Shown here in pieces: positions 44,020-52,959 of a stretch of DNA of 64,000 nt. Source of the DNA: Nocardia alni (GTDB taxonomy: Bacteria > Actinomycetota > Actinomycetes > Mycobacteriales > Mycobacteriaceae). A program made the position numbers and the translations under genes. The notes under the pieces are model-generated. The model made no database searches, had not been told where the DNA came from, and saw only the letters and a list, made by a program, of their open reading frames with translations. Position 1 is the stretch's first letter; every line of letters starts with the position of its first letter. The stretch spans positions 1 through 64,000 of the forward strand of contig NZ_JAGPOX010000031.1 of the NCBI RefSeq assembly GCF_019038435.1, given 5' to 3'.

Positions 44020-44612
44020 GATGTCTCCGCCTGTTGGATCGCACGTTCGATGTACAGCGCGGCACGGGGGTCGAGGCTCTCGGCGCGGGAGCGGAGGCGG
44101 CGAGTGGTGATGAGGCCGGTGCGCCGCGCGTCATCGATCGCACGGGCGAGTTGGTCTTCGTCGGACGCGTTCGTGGCGATGTCAACGAGGGTGCGCAGTG
44201 GCGTGGTCACCCTGTACCCCGAGCGTTCGGAGACATCATCTGCGGGCAGGTGAGCATAGTGAAGGGCTACGGCATCGTCGTGCATAGTGAATCCTGGTGG
44301 AACCGTAAGGTGAATACGTCCGGATTCGAACTCGCCGATGCCATGCACTGTCGCGGCGGACTCGTGTGACACCACTGCTCGGCTTCGTGACCACAAAGTC
44401 CAGCGTGCGAGTTCATCATGCGTGCCAGGAACCCACTCGACCAGGCGGAACAGGCCGCGATCAACGCGCCACCAGTTGCCGGCTTCAACGTGATGGGCCT
44501 GCGCTTGGTAGGAGTAGCCCAGTGACTTCGCCTGTGCGGCAGTGAAATAGCCGCCCTGCTGGGCGGCGGCTTCGAAGAGTCGCCGACGGCGTTCGCGTCG
44601 ATCGGTGGACAC
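44016..44612 (-). CDS. abiEi: AbiEi-type antitoxin
   Basis: The 198-residue protein has an N-terminal winged-helix region (RRRRLFEAAAQQGGYFTAAQAKSLG) and the AbiEi C-terminal domain (RGLFRLVEWVPGTHDELARWTLWS; VSHESAATVHGI; RTLVDIATNASDEDQLARAI). AbiEi proteins neutralise AbiEii and repress their own promoter. GTG at 44612 lies six bases from a TACTAT -10 element, so the mRNA may be leaderless. Two similar AACTTTA(A)GTT sites lie upstream. Confidence 0.87.
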   Translation of the reverse strand: MSTDRRERRRRLFEAAAQQGGYFTAAQAKSLGYSYQAQAHHVEAGNWWRVDRGLFRLVEWVPGTHDELARWTLWSRSRAVVSHESAATVHGIGEFESGRIHLTVPPGFTMHDDAVALHYAHLPADDVSERSGYRVTTPLRTLVDIATNASDEDQLARAIDDARRTGLITTRRLRSRAESLDPRAALYIERAIQQAETS

Positions 44613-44618
44613 TGCCCT

Positions 44619-44679
44619 ATAGTACAGTAAAACTTTAGTTCCAGAATGAACCGATCGATAGAAATCAACTTTAAGTTGA
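44619..44679 (-). promoter_or_regulatory. Promoter/operator of the first AbiE pair
   Basis: TACTAT (44619-44624 read on minus) suits a -10. TCAACTTTAAGTTGA at 44665-44679 is a perfect palindrome about one odd base, and a half-like copy (AACTAAAGTTT) lies nearer the gene. These are likely AbiEi binding sites, given known autoregulation of the family. Confidence 0.5.
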
Positions 44680-44830
44680 GTATTGCTGGCCGCAGGGTTC
44701 TCTCCGAGAGAAGTCGACGGGCTCGGTGTGGATCCACCGACCGGCGGCGGGATCTTTCGAATCGGTGACATGTGTCGGTCCTCGGTGGGAAGCTCGGATT
44801 AACCGCACGTGTCGGACTCCGGGAGTACAC

Positions 44831-47053
44831 ATGGTCGAGAGAGCGAGTACGCAGGCGGCCACCAACGGCAAGGTGGTGACGGCTCAGCGGCCCGAGGACA
44901 TCCGCAATGTCGTACTGGTCGGGCATACCGGTTCGGGGAAGACGACGCTGGTCGAGGCGTTGGCCATGGAGACGGGGGCGGTGACCCGGGCCGGGAGGGT
45001 CGAGGACGGCACCTGTGTGTCGGATTACGACGACATCGAGCAACGTCAGCACAGATCGGTGCAATTGTCGGTGGTGCCGGTGGCCTGGGAGGGGATAAAG
45101 ATCAATCTCCTGGACACACCAGGGTATGCCGATTTCGTCGGCGAGCTGAGGGCCGGTCTGCGCGCTGCGGACGCGGCCCTTTTCATTATTTCCGCCGCCG
45201 CGGGCGCCGAGGGCGTCGGCGGGCAGACCCTGGCGCTGTGGGAGGAGTGCGCCGCGGTGGGCATGCCCCGGGCGCTGGTGATCACCCATCTGGACGCCGC
45301 CCGCGCCGACTTCGACGACATGGCGCGCACGTGCGCCGAGATGCTGGGCGGCGGCGCGGCCGATCGTGTTCTGCCGCTACATCTTCCGGTGTACGGAGAG
45401 CCTGGCGGCGACGGGCATCGCCCGGTGGTCGGGCTGGTCGATCTGCTCACCGAGCGGGTCTTCGACTATTCCGCCGGTCTGCACACCCAGACCGCGCCGA
45501 CGGCCGACCAGTCGGCGGCGATCGAGCAGGCACGCGGCCGGCTGCTCGAGGGCATCATCGCCGAGAGCGAGGACGAGACCCTCATGGACCGCTATCTCGA
45601 GGGTGAGGAGATCGACCTCGCGACGGTGGTCACCGATCTGGAACGCGCGGTCGCACGTGGCACCTTCCACCCCATCCTGATCGCCGCGCCACCGCCGGAG
45701 GGCGCGCGCGAGGGACTGGGCATGGTGGAGGTGCTCGACCTGATCACCCGCGGATTCCCCACGCCCGCCGAACACGTCGTCGCCGCGTCCGATCCGGTAC
45801 ACGGCTCCGCGCCCGCCGGGCTGGCCTGCGATCCGAAGGCCCCGCTGGCCGCCGAGGTGATTCGCACGACGTCGGATCCGTATGTGGGCCGCCTGTCGCT
45901 GGTGCGGGTGTTCGCCGGAACGCTGCGCCCGGACGAGACGGTGCACGTCTGCGGCCACGGACAGAGCGGGCACGACGCGCCGGATCACGACCATGACCTG
46001 GACGAGCGAGTGGGTGCGGTGTCCGCGCCGTTCGGCAAGCAGCAGCGCCCGCTCGCCGAGGTCATCGCCGGGGATATCGCCTGTGTCAGCAAGCTCGGGC
46101 ACGCCGAGACCGGCGACACCCTGTCCGCGCGCGAGACCCCGCTGCTGATCGAGCCGTGGCCGATGCCCGAACCGCTGCTGCCCGTCGCGGTCCAGGCGCA
46201 CAGTAAGGCCGATGAGGACAAGCTGTCCCAGGGCCTGTCCCGGCTGGTCGCCGAGGACCCGACGGTCCTGCTGGAACAGAACGGGCAGACCCATCAGTTG
46301 GTGCTGTGGTGCCTGGGCGAGGCGCATCGTGATGTCGCGCTGGAACGGCTGCGCTCGCGGTTCGGGGTGCAGGTGGACATGATCGACCACCAGGTCGCGC
46401 TGCGCGAGACGTTCGCCTCCACCTCGTCCGGGCGCGGGCGGCACGTCAAACAGTCCGGCGGTCACGGCCAATACGCGATCTGCGAGATCGAGGTGAATCC
46501 GCTGCCGGGGGGTTCCGGGATCGAATTCGTGGACAAGGTGGTCGGCGGGGTCGTGCCGCGACAATTCATTCCATCCGTGGAAAAGGGCGTGCGTGCCCAG
46601 GCCCTGCGGGGCGTGGTGGCCGGGTATCCGCTGGTGGACGTGCGGGTGACGCTGTACGACGGCAAGTCCCACTCGGTCGACTCCTCCGACGCGGCCTTCC
46701 AGACCGCCGGGGCGCTGGCGCTGCGCGAGGCCGCGACGGCAGCTCGGCTGAGCCTGCTCGAGCCGATCGCCGAGGTGAGCGTCACCGTTCCGGACGACTA
46801 TGTCGGCGCGGTGCTGAGCGACCTGTCCAGTCGCCGCGGCAGGGTTCTGGGCACCGAACCAACAGGGCCGTCCTCGGCCGCGCGCACCGTGATCCGCGCC
46901 GAGGTACCCGAACTCGAATTGAACCGTTACGCAATCGACCTGCGCTCCCTGTCGCACGGCGCGGCCCGGTTCACCCGCGCGTACATCCGGCACGAGCCGA
47001 TGCCGCAGCAGTTGGCCGACGGTATCCGCACGAAGGCGGGTGCACCGGTCTGA
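44831..47053 (+). CDS. fusA2: Elongation factor G-like protein EF-G2
   Basis: The 740-residue translational GTPase matches actinobacterial EF-G2 (Rv0120c). The P-loop is VGHTGSGKTTLVEAL, not the AHIDAGKTT of true EF-G, and G3 is LLDTPGYADFVGEL with TSNLD-like ITHLDAARADFD at G4. Domain II, III, IV (GRGRHVKQSGGHGQYAICEIE) and V follow. In mycobacteria EF-G2 lacks normal translocation activity and its role is unclear. ATG at 44831 has GGGAG upstream. Confidence 0.93.
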   Translation: MVERASTQAATNGKVVTAQRPEDIRNVVLVGHTGSGKTTLVEALAMETGAVTRAGRVEDGTCVSDYDDIEQRQHRSVQLSVVPVAWEGIKINLLDTPGYADFVGELRAGLRAADAALFIISAAAGAEGVGGQTLALWEECAAVGMPRALVITHLDAARADFDDMARTCAEMLGGGAADRVLPLHLPVYGEPGGDGHRPVVGLVDLLTERVFDYSAGLHTQTAPTADQSAAIEQARGRLLEGIIAESEDETLMDRYLEGEEIDLATVVTDLERAVARGTFHPILIAAPPPEGAREGLGMVEVLDLITRGFPTPAEHVVAASDPVHGSAPAGLACDPKAPLAAEVIRTTSDPYVGRLSLVRVFAGTLRPDETVHVCGHGQSGHDAPDHDHDLDERVGAVSAPFGKQQRPLAEVIAGDIACVSKLGHAETGDTLSARETPLLIEPWPMPEPLLPVAVQAHSKADEDKLSQGLSRLVAEDPTVLLEQNGQTHQLVLWCLGEAHRDVALERLRSRFGVQVDMIDHQVALRETFASTSSGRGRHVKQSGGHGQYAICEIEVNPLPGGSGIEFVDKVVGGVVPRQFIPSVEKGVRAQALRGVVAGYPLVDVRVTLYDGKSHSVDSSDAAFQTAGALALREAATAARLSLLEPIAEVSVTVPDDYVGAVLSDLSSRRGRVLGTEPTGPSSAARTVIRAEVPELELNRYAIDLRSLSHGAARFTRAYIRHEPMPQQLADGIRTKAGAPV

Positions 47054-47108
47054 GCGGAGCCCCTCTCCGGTGGGTCACCGCCGATCAGCGCCCATTATCC
47101 TGGGAGGC

Positions 47109-47864
47109 ATGGCAGCAGGTAAGGGCGGCGGCAAGCCGTCGAAGGAAGCGAAGTCCGCGGAGAAGGCGGCGCGCAGGCAGGCGTCCAAGGAGCGGCGCAA
47201 GCAGCTCTGGCAGGTGTTCCAGATGCAGCGCAAGGAAGACAAGCTCCTGCTGCCGCTGATGATCGGCGCCTTCGTCGGTATCACCGTGATCTTGGTCGTC
47301 ATCGGCCTGTTCATTCACATGCAGTGGTACCTGCTGCCGATCGGCCTGGTGCTGGGTGGTCTGGTGGCGTTCATCATCTTCGGCCGCCGCGCCCAGAAGC
47401 ACGCCTACACGCGTATGGAGGATCAGGCCGGTGCGGCCTGGTGGGTGCTGGACAATCTGCAGGGCAAGTGGCGGCCCACCCAGGCCGTCGCCGCGACCGC
47501 CCAGCTCGACGCGGTGCACCGCGTGCTCGGCCTGCCCGGCGTCATCCTCGTCGGCGAGGGTTCGCCGCACCGGGTCAAATCGCTGCTGACCCAGGAGAAG
47601 AAGAAGGCCGCCCGGCTGGTCGGCGACACCCCGATCTACGACATCGTCATCGGCAACGACAAGGATCAGGGCCAGGTCCCGCTCAAGGAACTGCAGCGCT
47701 ACCTGACCAAACTTCCCCGCAATATCGATGCCAAGCGCATGGATCTGCTCGAGGGGCGCCTGACCGCCCTGGCCACCCGCGGCGGCCCCGCGCTGCCCAA
47801 GGGCCCGATGCCCGGCGGCGGCAAGATGCGCGGCGTGCAGCGCACGGTGCGGCGGCGCAGCTGA
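47109..47864 (+). CDS. DUF4191 membrane protein (Rv2219 family)
   Basis: The 251-residue protein starts with a Lys-rich tail (KPSKEAKSAEKAARRQASKE), has two transmembrane helices (about residues 55-100) and a cytoplasmic DUF4191 domain (AAWWVLDNLQGKWRPTQAVA; HRVLGLPGVILVGEG). The family is actinobacterial and of unknown function; the gene sits beside glnA1 and RDD in mycobacteria as here. ATG is preceded by GGGAGG. Confidence 0.9.
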   Translation: MAAGKGGGKPSKEAKSAEKAARRQASKERRKQLWQVFQMQRKEDKLLLPLMIGAFVGITVILVVIGLFIHMQWYLLPIGLVLGGLVAFIIFGRRAQKHAYTRMEDQAGAAWWVLDNLQGKWRPTQAVAATAQLDAVHRVLGLPGVILVGEGSPHRVKSLLTQEKKKAARLVGDTPIYDIVIGNDKDQGQVPLKELQRYLTKLPRNIDAKRMDLLEGRLTALATRGGPALPKGPMPGGGKMRGVQRTVRRRS

Positions 47865-47875
47865 TCGGTCGGCGA

Positions 47876-48412
47876 CTAGCGGGAGCGGACGAGGCCGGTT
47901 CCGGTCGCGCGGTCGTGCATGCCGCGGCCGTCGGAGTCGGCGAACAGGGCCGGGACCACGAAGATCAGCAGGATCTGGCGGACCAGGGCGCGGACGAAGC
48001 CGACCGGGGCTGCGGCGTCGACCCGGGTTACTCGCATGCGCAGGAAGAACTGGCCGGGGGTGAAACCGAACAGCGTCACGGTGACGATGCCCAGCACGAA
48101 CCAGACCAGCAGGGTCGGGGTGGACAGCGCGCTGGTGATCGCCTCGAAATGCGAGGGCGGCTGCTGACCGGCCGCGACGTGCATCTTCGCGATGATGTGG
48201 CCGGGGTTGGGGCGCACGATGAGCGCCGCGAGACCGGTCGCGATGATCCAGTCGACGAACAGGCCCACGGTGCGTCGCGACATCGAAACCAGCGATCCCG
48301 CACCGGATTCCGGCATTCCCAGCAGCTTGCCGGGGTACTCGTCGGGATCCGGGCCGCCGCCTGCCTCCGCAGCTTGGGATCCGGACAGCCAGGAACCGGT
48401 GATACGCGCCAT
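47876..48412 (-). CDS. RDD family membrane protein
   Basis: The 178-residue protein has an RDD domain: SRRTVGLFVDWIIATGLAALI in helix 1, a second helix near LLVWFVLGIVTVTLFG, FTPGQFFLRMRVTR and a final helix LVRQILLIFVVPALF, ending with GRGMHDRATGTGLVR. RDD proteins are proposed transporters. It corresponds to Rv2219A and is convergent with the DUF4191 gene, separated by 11 bases. Confidence 0.9.
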   Translation of the reverse strand: MARITGSWLSGSQAAEAGGGPDPDEYPGKLLGMPESGAGSLVSMSRRTVGLFVDWIIATGLAALIVRPNPGHIIAKMHVAAGQQPPSHFEAITSALSTPTLLVWFVLGIVTVTLFGFTPGQFFLRMRVTRVDAAAPVGFVRALVRQILLIFVVPALFADSDGRGMHDRATGTGLVRSR

Positions 48413-48653
48413 GCATTCAGCGTAGCCACGGCCGTGGGAGCGTAGAGACCGGCCCGACAGGATGTGATATTCGACCGACCGCCCCGAACGGTTCGATGTG
48501 ACGACATCAACACGGTCGCGATAATTTTCACGGCCTTTACATCCGCCAACGTGCGGCAATGGCAGGATATGCCTGCCGGTGGAGCATGCTCGGCGATTGC
48601 CTGGCCGACTCCGACAACGCGGGTGGGCGCTGACCCGCAGGCGAGCACGACGT

Positions 48654-48691
48654 GTAACACTGGCGAAACACAGCCTTGATTGCGGGGAAAC
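48654..48691 (+). promoter_or_regulatory. GlnR box upstream of glnA1
   Basis: GTAAC-N6-GAAAC-N6-TTGAT-N6-GAAAC matches the actinobacterial GlnR consensus of two a-site/b-site pairs with exact six-base spacing. Only the third element is degenerate. It lies about 75 bases upstream of the glnA1 start. GlnR activates nitrogen-limitation genes in this order. Confidence 0.8.
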
Positions 48692-48765
48692 ACCGCGTCC
48701 ATAACGTTCAGCAACGATGCCCAGCAATCGGCACAGGCTGGGAACCGATCCGTAAGGAGTACTAA

Positions 48766-50202
48766 GTGGCGTTCAGCACGGCCGACGAGGTCATCAAGTA
48801 CATCAAGGAGGAGGAGGTCGAATACGTCGACGTTCGGTTCACCGACCTCCCCGGCGTAGCGCAGCACTTCTCGATCCCGGCCAAGGCCTTCACGGCCGAC
48901 CTGGCCGAAGAGGGTCTGGCGTTCGACGGCTCCTCGGTGCGCGGCTTCCAGTCGATCGACGAGTCCGACATGCTGCTGCTGCCCGACTTCAGCACGGCGC
49001 GTCTCGACCCGTTCCGCGCGGCGAAGACGCTGAACCTGAACCACTTCGTGCACGACCCGTTCACGCGCGAGGCCTACAGCCGCGACCCGCGCAACATCGC
49101 CCGCAAGGCGGAGGAGTACCTGCGCTCGACCGGTGTCGCGGACACCGCGTACTTCGGCGCCGAGGCGGAGTTCTACATCTTCGACTCGATCCGCTACGAC
49201 TCGGCCATGAACGGCTCGTTCTACGAGATCGACTCGATCTCCGGTTCCTGGAACACCGGCGCCGAGTTCAACCCGGACGGTACCCCCAACCGCGGCTACA
49301 AGGTTCGGCCGAAGGGCGGCTACTTCCCCGTCGCGCCGTACGACCACTACGTCGACCTGCGCGACAAGATCTCGACCAACCTGCAGAACGCCGGTTTCGA
49401 GATCGAGCGCGGCCACCACGAGGTGGGCACCGCCGGCCAGGCCGAGATCAACTACAAGTTCAACACCCTGCTGTCCGCGGCCGACGATCTGCAGCTGTTC
49501 AAGTACATCGTCAAGAACACCGCGTGGGCCGAGGGCAAGACCGCCACCTTCATGCCCAAGCCGCTGTTCGGTGACAACGGTTCGGGTATGCACGTGCACC
49601 AGTCGCTGTGGAAGGACGGCAAGCCGCTGTTCCACGACGAGGCCGGCTACGCGGGCCTGTCGGATCTGGCGCGGCACTACATCGGCGGCATCCTGCACCA
49701 CGCGCCGTCGCTGCTGGCGTTCACCAACCCGACCGTGAACTCCTACCACCGCCTGGTGCCGGGCTTCGAGGCCCCCATCAACCTGGTGTACTCGCAGCGC
49801 AACCGCTCCGCCGCGGTCCGCATTCCGGTCACCGGCAACAACCCGAAGGCCAAGCGCCTCGAGTTCCGCGCCCCCGACTCCTCGGGCAACCCGTACCTGG
49901 CCTTCGCCGCCATGATGATGGCCGGCCTGGACGGCATCAAGCGCAAGCTCGAGCCCGCAGCCCCCGTCGACAAGGACCTCTACGAGCTCCCGCCGGAGGA
50001 GGCCAAGAACATCGCCCAGGCCCCCACCAGCCTGTCCTCGGTGATCGACAAGCTCGAGCAGGACCACGACTACCTCACCGAAGGCAACGTCTTCACCGAG
50101 GACCTCATCGAAACCTGGATCGAGATCAAGCGCACCCAGGAGATCGCCCCGGTCAACCTGCGGCCGCACCCGTACGAGTTCGAGCTGTACTACGACGTCT
50201 AA
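48766..50202 (+). CDS. glnA1: Type I glutamine synthetase GlnA1
   Basis: GlnA1 makes glutamine from glutamate, ammonia and ATP as a dodecamer. The 478-residue protein has FDGSSVRGFQSIDESDM, FGAEAEFYIFDS, EVGTAGQAEINY, NGSGMHVHQSLWKDGK and NRSAAVRIPV. The adenylylation site is the Tyr of KDLYELPPEE, the target of GlnE encoded in this window. GTG at 48766 has AAGGAG seven bases upstream. Nitrogen control by the GlnR box and by adenylylation is likely. Confidence 0.97.
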   Translation: MAFSTADEVIKYIKEEEVEYVDVRFTDLPGVAQHFSIPAKAFTADLAEEGLAFDGSSVRGFQSIDESDMLLLPDFSTARLDPFRAAKTLNLNHFVHDPFTREAYSRDPRNIARKAEEYLRSTGVADTAYFGAEAEFYIFDSIRYDSAMNGSFYEIDSISGSWNTGAEFNPDGTPNRGYKVRPKGGYFPVAPYDHYVDLRDKISTNLQNAGFEIERGHHEVGTAGQAEINYKFNTLLSAADDLQLFKYIVKNTAWAEGKTATFMPKPLFGDNGSGMHVHQSLWKDGKPLFHDEAGYAGLSDLARHYIGGILHHAPSLLAFTNPTVNSYHRLVPGFEAPINLVYSQRNRSAAVRIPVTGNNPKAKRLEFRAPDSSGNPYLAFAAMMMAGLDGIKRKLEPAAPVDKDLYELPPEEAKNIAQAPTSLSSVIDKLEQDHDYLTEGNVFTEDLIETWIEIKRTQEIAPVNLRPHPYEFELYYDV

Positions 50203-50226
50203 ATCGTCTGCAACACAAGCTCATTC

Positions 50227-50258
50227 CTGAGCCCCGGTCGAATCTGACCGGGGCTCAG
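50227..50258 (+). terminator. Terminator hairpin of glnA1
   Basis: CTGAGCCCCGGTC and GACCGGGGCTCAG form a perfect 13-bp stem with a 6-base loop, 25 bases after the stop. No long T-tract follows. Confidence 0.8.
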
Positions 50259-50380
50259 GGTATTTCAAGGCTCTCCCATTTCCATGGAGGAGATCGATCC
50301 TCCGGACCGCCGGGTTTCGGTCTGCCTTGGGCGCCGCGAGACAACCAGCGCCGGCGCGATTCGATTGGTAGCGTTCTCGT

Positions 50381-50974
50381 GTGGCACAGATTCGAGAAGC
50401 CGACGAGATACCCGGCTTGTCCGGCGGCGGTCCCTACAGCTGGCACCCCGAATTCCTGAACGACCATCTCTTCTGGCTATCGCATCTGGCGGCTTTCTTC
50501 CACGATTCCGTGGTGGACCGGTTGCTACTCGGGCCGGACTATGAGGCGGCCTACGAATACCGGGACGCCATCAACGCCCTGCCGGACTGGCCGCTGTTCA
50601 TGGTCCCGCTCGAAGACGGTCGTCGCGTTTACCTCTGCTACTGCACCCTGCCTGATGATATCGGCGTCGTCTTCTTCATCCACGACCCCCGAAACTCCCG
50701 GACGTTAAGAGCGGCCGACGCCGAGCGTGGCCAGGACGGCTACCTGTATTGGCCCGAACTGCTCGGCCTTTCCGACACCGACGGTCGTGCTGCGCGGCTG
50801 CTGCTGCTCCTGCCGATGCTCGAATTCGAGGACCTGCCCACCGACGCGGCGGCGATCCTGTCAGCGGCCCTCACCGAACTGACCGCCGTGGACGAACCGG
50901 ATGAACTCGCGGCTACGCTCATCGCGAGTGGTACCCGATCGCTCGTTCAGCGCCGGGCCGCGTTGCCTTCCTGA
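50381..50974 (+). CDS. Conserved hypothetical protein
   Basis: The 197-residue product from a GTG start is acidic, has no signal peptide and no membrane segment. FLNDHLFWLSHLAAFFHDS at the N-terminus and YLYWPELLGLSDTDGRAAR in the middle suggest a compact alpha/beta fold. I do not recognise the family. Size and acidity are like immunity-type proteins, but no toxin gene is adjacent, so no role is proposed. Confidence 0.6.
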   Translation: MAQIREADEIPGLSGGGPYSWHPEFLNDHLFWLSHLAAFFHDSVVDRLLLGPDYEAAYEYRDAINALPDWPLFMVPLEDGRRVYLCYCTLPDDIGVVFFIHDPRNSRTLRAADAERGQDGYLYWPELLGLSDTDGRAARLLLLLPMLEFEDLPTDAAAILSAALTELTAVDEPDELAATLIASGTRSLVQRRAALPS

Positions 50975-51063
50975 GTCGGCGGGGCGGCGATCGGCGGGCT
51001 CACGGACGAGGCCACGGCTGCTTGAATAGCGATGTCGCGCGGGTGAATTAGGCAGGCCTGTTT

Positions 51064-52007
51064 CTAAAGGTCGATGACGACTTTGCCCTTCACGCGTCGA
51101 CCCGCTTGGAGTTCGACTGCGGTGCGGATTTGCTCGATCGGGAAGTTTGCGGCGATGGGGACACGGAGTCGGCCGGTCGCGATCAAGTCGGCGAGTGCTT
51201 CCAGGGCGCCGGGGGTGGCGTTGGCTCCGTTGGCCGGTGTGATTCCGTCGATCTGGGTGGCGATGGTGGTGATGCGGGCGTCGGGGACGCCGAGTGCCCT
51301 TGCGGCGTGCACTGTCTCCGTTCCGAAGAGGTCGATCGCAGCGGTAACGCCGCCGGGGGCGAGGGTACGGACCCGGTCCTCCAAACCGTCGCCGTAAGCG
51401 ACGGGCTCGGCTCCTAGATCACGCAGTAATCGGCCGATGCCGCCGATCCCGTCCCGATCACGCGCGCCCCCGCGATCCGGGCCAGTTGAACGGCGAACAC
51501 GCCGACTCCGCCGCCCGCGCCACCGATCAGCACCGTGTCATCCGGTCCAGGCTCGATGACTGCCAGGGCGGCCGATGCCGTGCGTCCGGCGATCGTGAGG
51601 GTGGCGGCCGTGCGGTCGTCGACGCCGTCAGGGGTGTGATGGGCTTCGTTCGCCGCGGCGCCGCCGGCCACGTCGATCACCACGAAGTCGGCGACCGCGC
51701 GCGACAGGGCGCCGCCGAACACTCGGTCGCCCGGCGCGAAGCCGGTCACTCCGTCACCGACCTGGTCGACCACTCCCGCATAGTCGGTCCCGAATCCGAC
51801 CGGTAGCGTCAAGCCGAATCGGCCGGCGGTATCCGCATCAGCGGTCATGAACCAGTCCATCGGGTTGAGCCCGGCAGCGGTGACCCGGACACGAACCTGT
51901 CCCGGTCCGGCCTCTGGAATGGGAACCTCGCGGATATCCAGTACTTCAGGGCCGCCGAACGAATCGAGCTGAACCGCCCGGCTTCCGCGATCACTCCACA
52001 CCGGCAT
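51064..52007 (-). pseudogene. Frameshifted zinc-type/quinone oxidoreductase (MDR family)
   Basis: The reading frame is broken near 51421-51428. The N-terminal piece (52007 to 51414) has a GroES-like domain (EVLDIREVPIPEAGPGQVRV, GTDYAGVVDQVGDGV) and the cofactor motif LIGGAGGGVGVFAVQLAR. The rest (to 51064) continues in another phase with LAPGGVTAAIDLFGTETV and ends GRRVKGKVVIDL. Restoring one base after ADY yields ADYLRDLGAEPVAYGDGLED, the expected family sequence. This is a single-base deletion, either real or a sequencing error. It is divergent from a TetR gene with likely shared operators. Confidence 0.85.
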
Positions 52008-52040
52008 GCTCGCCTGCCTCTCGGTAGAAGGAACACAGCG

Positions 52041-52099
52041 AAACGGACTATGCTCCGCTTATATGGGCGACTGTAACACAAACGGAGCGTGATCCGTTT
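52041..52099. promoter_or_regulatory. Two TetR-type operator sites
   Basis: AAACGGA-N6-TCCGTTT at 52080-52099 is a perfect inverted repeat overlapping the TetR start. A near copy, AAACGGA-N6-TCCGCTT, is at 52041-52060. They fill the gap between the divergent oxidoreductase and regulator and would let the regulator control both. Confidence 0.7.
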
Positions 52100-52677
52100 T
52101 GACTGAGGCGGAGACCCGCGCGCCACGGGCGGACGCAACCCGTAACCACGACCAGTTGCTCGCGGTGGCGACCCGCGTGTTCGCCTCGGCTGACACCGAG
52201 CCGTCGATGCGTGCGATCGCCCGTGCGGCCGAGGTCGGCATCGCCACGCTCTACCGGCACTTCCCCACCAGAGAGTCGCTGGTCGATGCGGTCTACCGAG
52301 GCCAGGTCGTGCGGCTGACGACCGGCGCCCGCGAGCTGCTCGACCAACTGCCGCCGGCCGCGGCGATGCGGCGCTGGATGGACCTGTTCGGCGACTGGAT
52401 CGCGACCAAGAACGGCATGCTCGACACACTGCTGGCGATGATCGAGACAGGCGAGATCGCCCACGGCCAGACTCGAACCGAGCTACTGGCCGCCATCACC
52501 ACAATCCTCGACGCCGGCCACGCGGCCGACGACCTCCGCCGAGACGTCCCCGCCGAAGACATCGCCGCGAGCCTCATCGGCATCTTCACCGTGGCCCCCA
52601 AACCCCACCGAGAAGTCCTCGCCAGCCGCCTGCTGGACCTCCTCATGGATGGACTGCGGCCGCCAGCCCGCCGGTAA
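52099..52677 (+). CDS. TetR/AcrR family transcriptional regulator
   Basis: The 192-residue protein has a TetR DNA-binding domain (DQLLAVATRVFASADTEPSM then AIARAAEVGIATLYRHFPTR) and a ligand-binding C-terminal domain (SBP-type helical). TTG at 52099 gives the normal short arm before the HTH. It is divergent from the frameshifted oxidoreductase, a common regulator-target pairing. Confidence 0.9.
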   Translation: MTEAETRAPRADATRNHDQLLAVATRVFASADTEPSMRAIARAAEVGIATLYRHFPTRESLVDAVYRGQVVRLTTGARELLDQLPPAAAMRRWMDLFGDWIATKNGMLDTLLAMIETGEIAHGQTRTELLAAITTILDAGHAADDLRRDVPAEDIAASLIGIFTVAPKPHREVLASRLLDLLMDGLRPPARR

Positions 52678-52888
52678 CCGCACGGGCGATAGGCCAACAC
52701 TCCACAGTCTGCGTAGGTGGCCCTGCCGAGGAACACCTCGACCAGCCGTCTCTATCGCGAAGCGCCGCTGATATCGAGGGTGCGCGGTGTCAGCTACGGC
52801 CCGCACATCGGCTACTCGAGACTGGTGGTGGGGCTTGACGATCTGTAAGACCATCTCGCCGCCCGTGAGTGAACGTCCGGCCGCGAGT

Positions 52889-52959
52889 GGAGCTGGTCAT
52901 GTATGAAATCCTACCCATTGCATACATTGGTGGGTAGGATTTCATACATGACCAGCTCC
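52889..52959. repeat. Perfect 29-bp inverted repeat over the second AbiEi start
   Basis: Arms 52889-52917 and 52931-52959 are exact reverse complements with a 13-base loop. The ATG of the AbiEi antitoxin (52948) lies inside the right arm. The element may be the AbiEi operator and could also hide the start codon in an mRNA hairpin. Confidence 0.9.
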
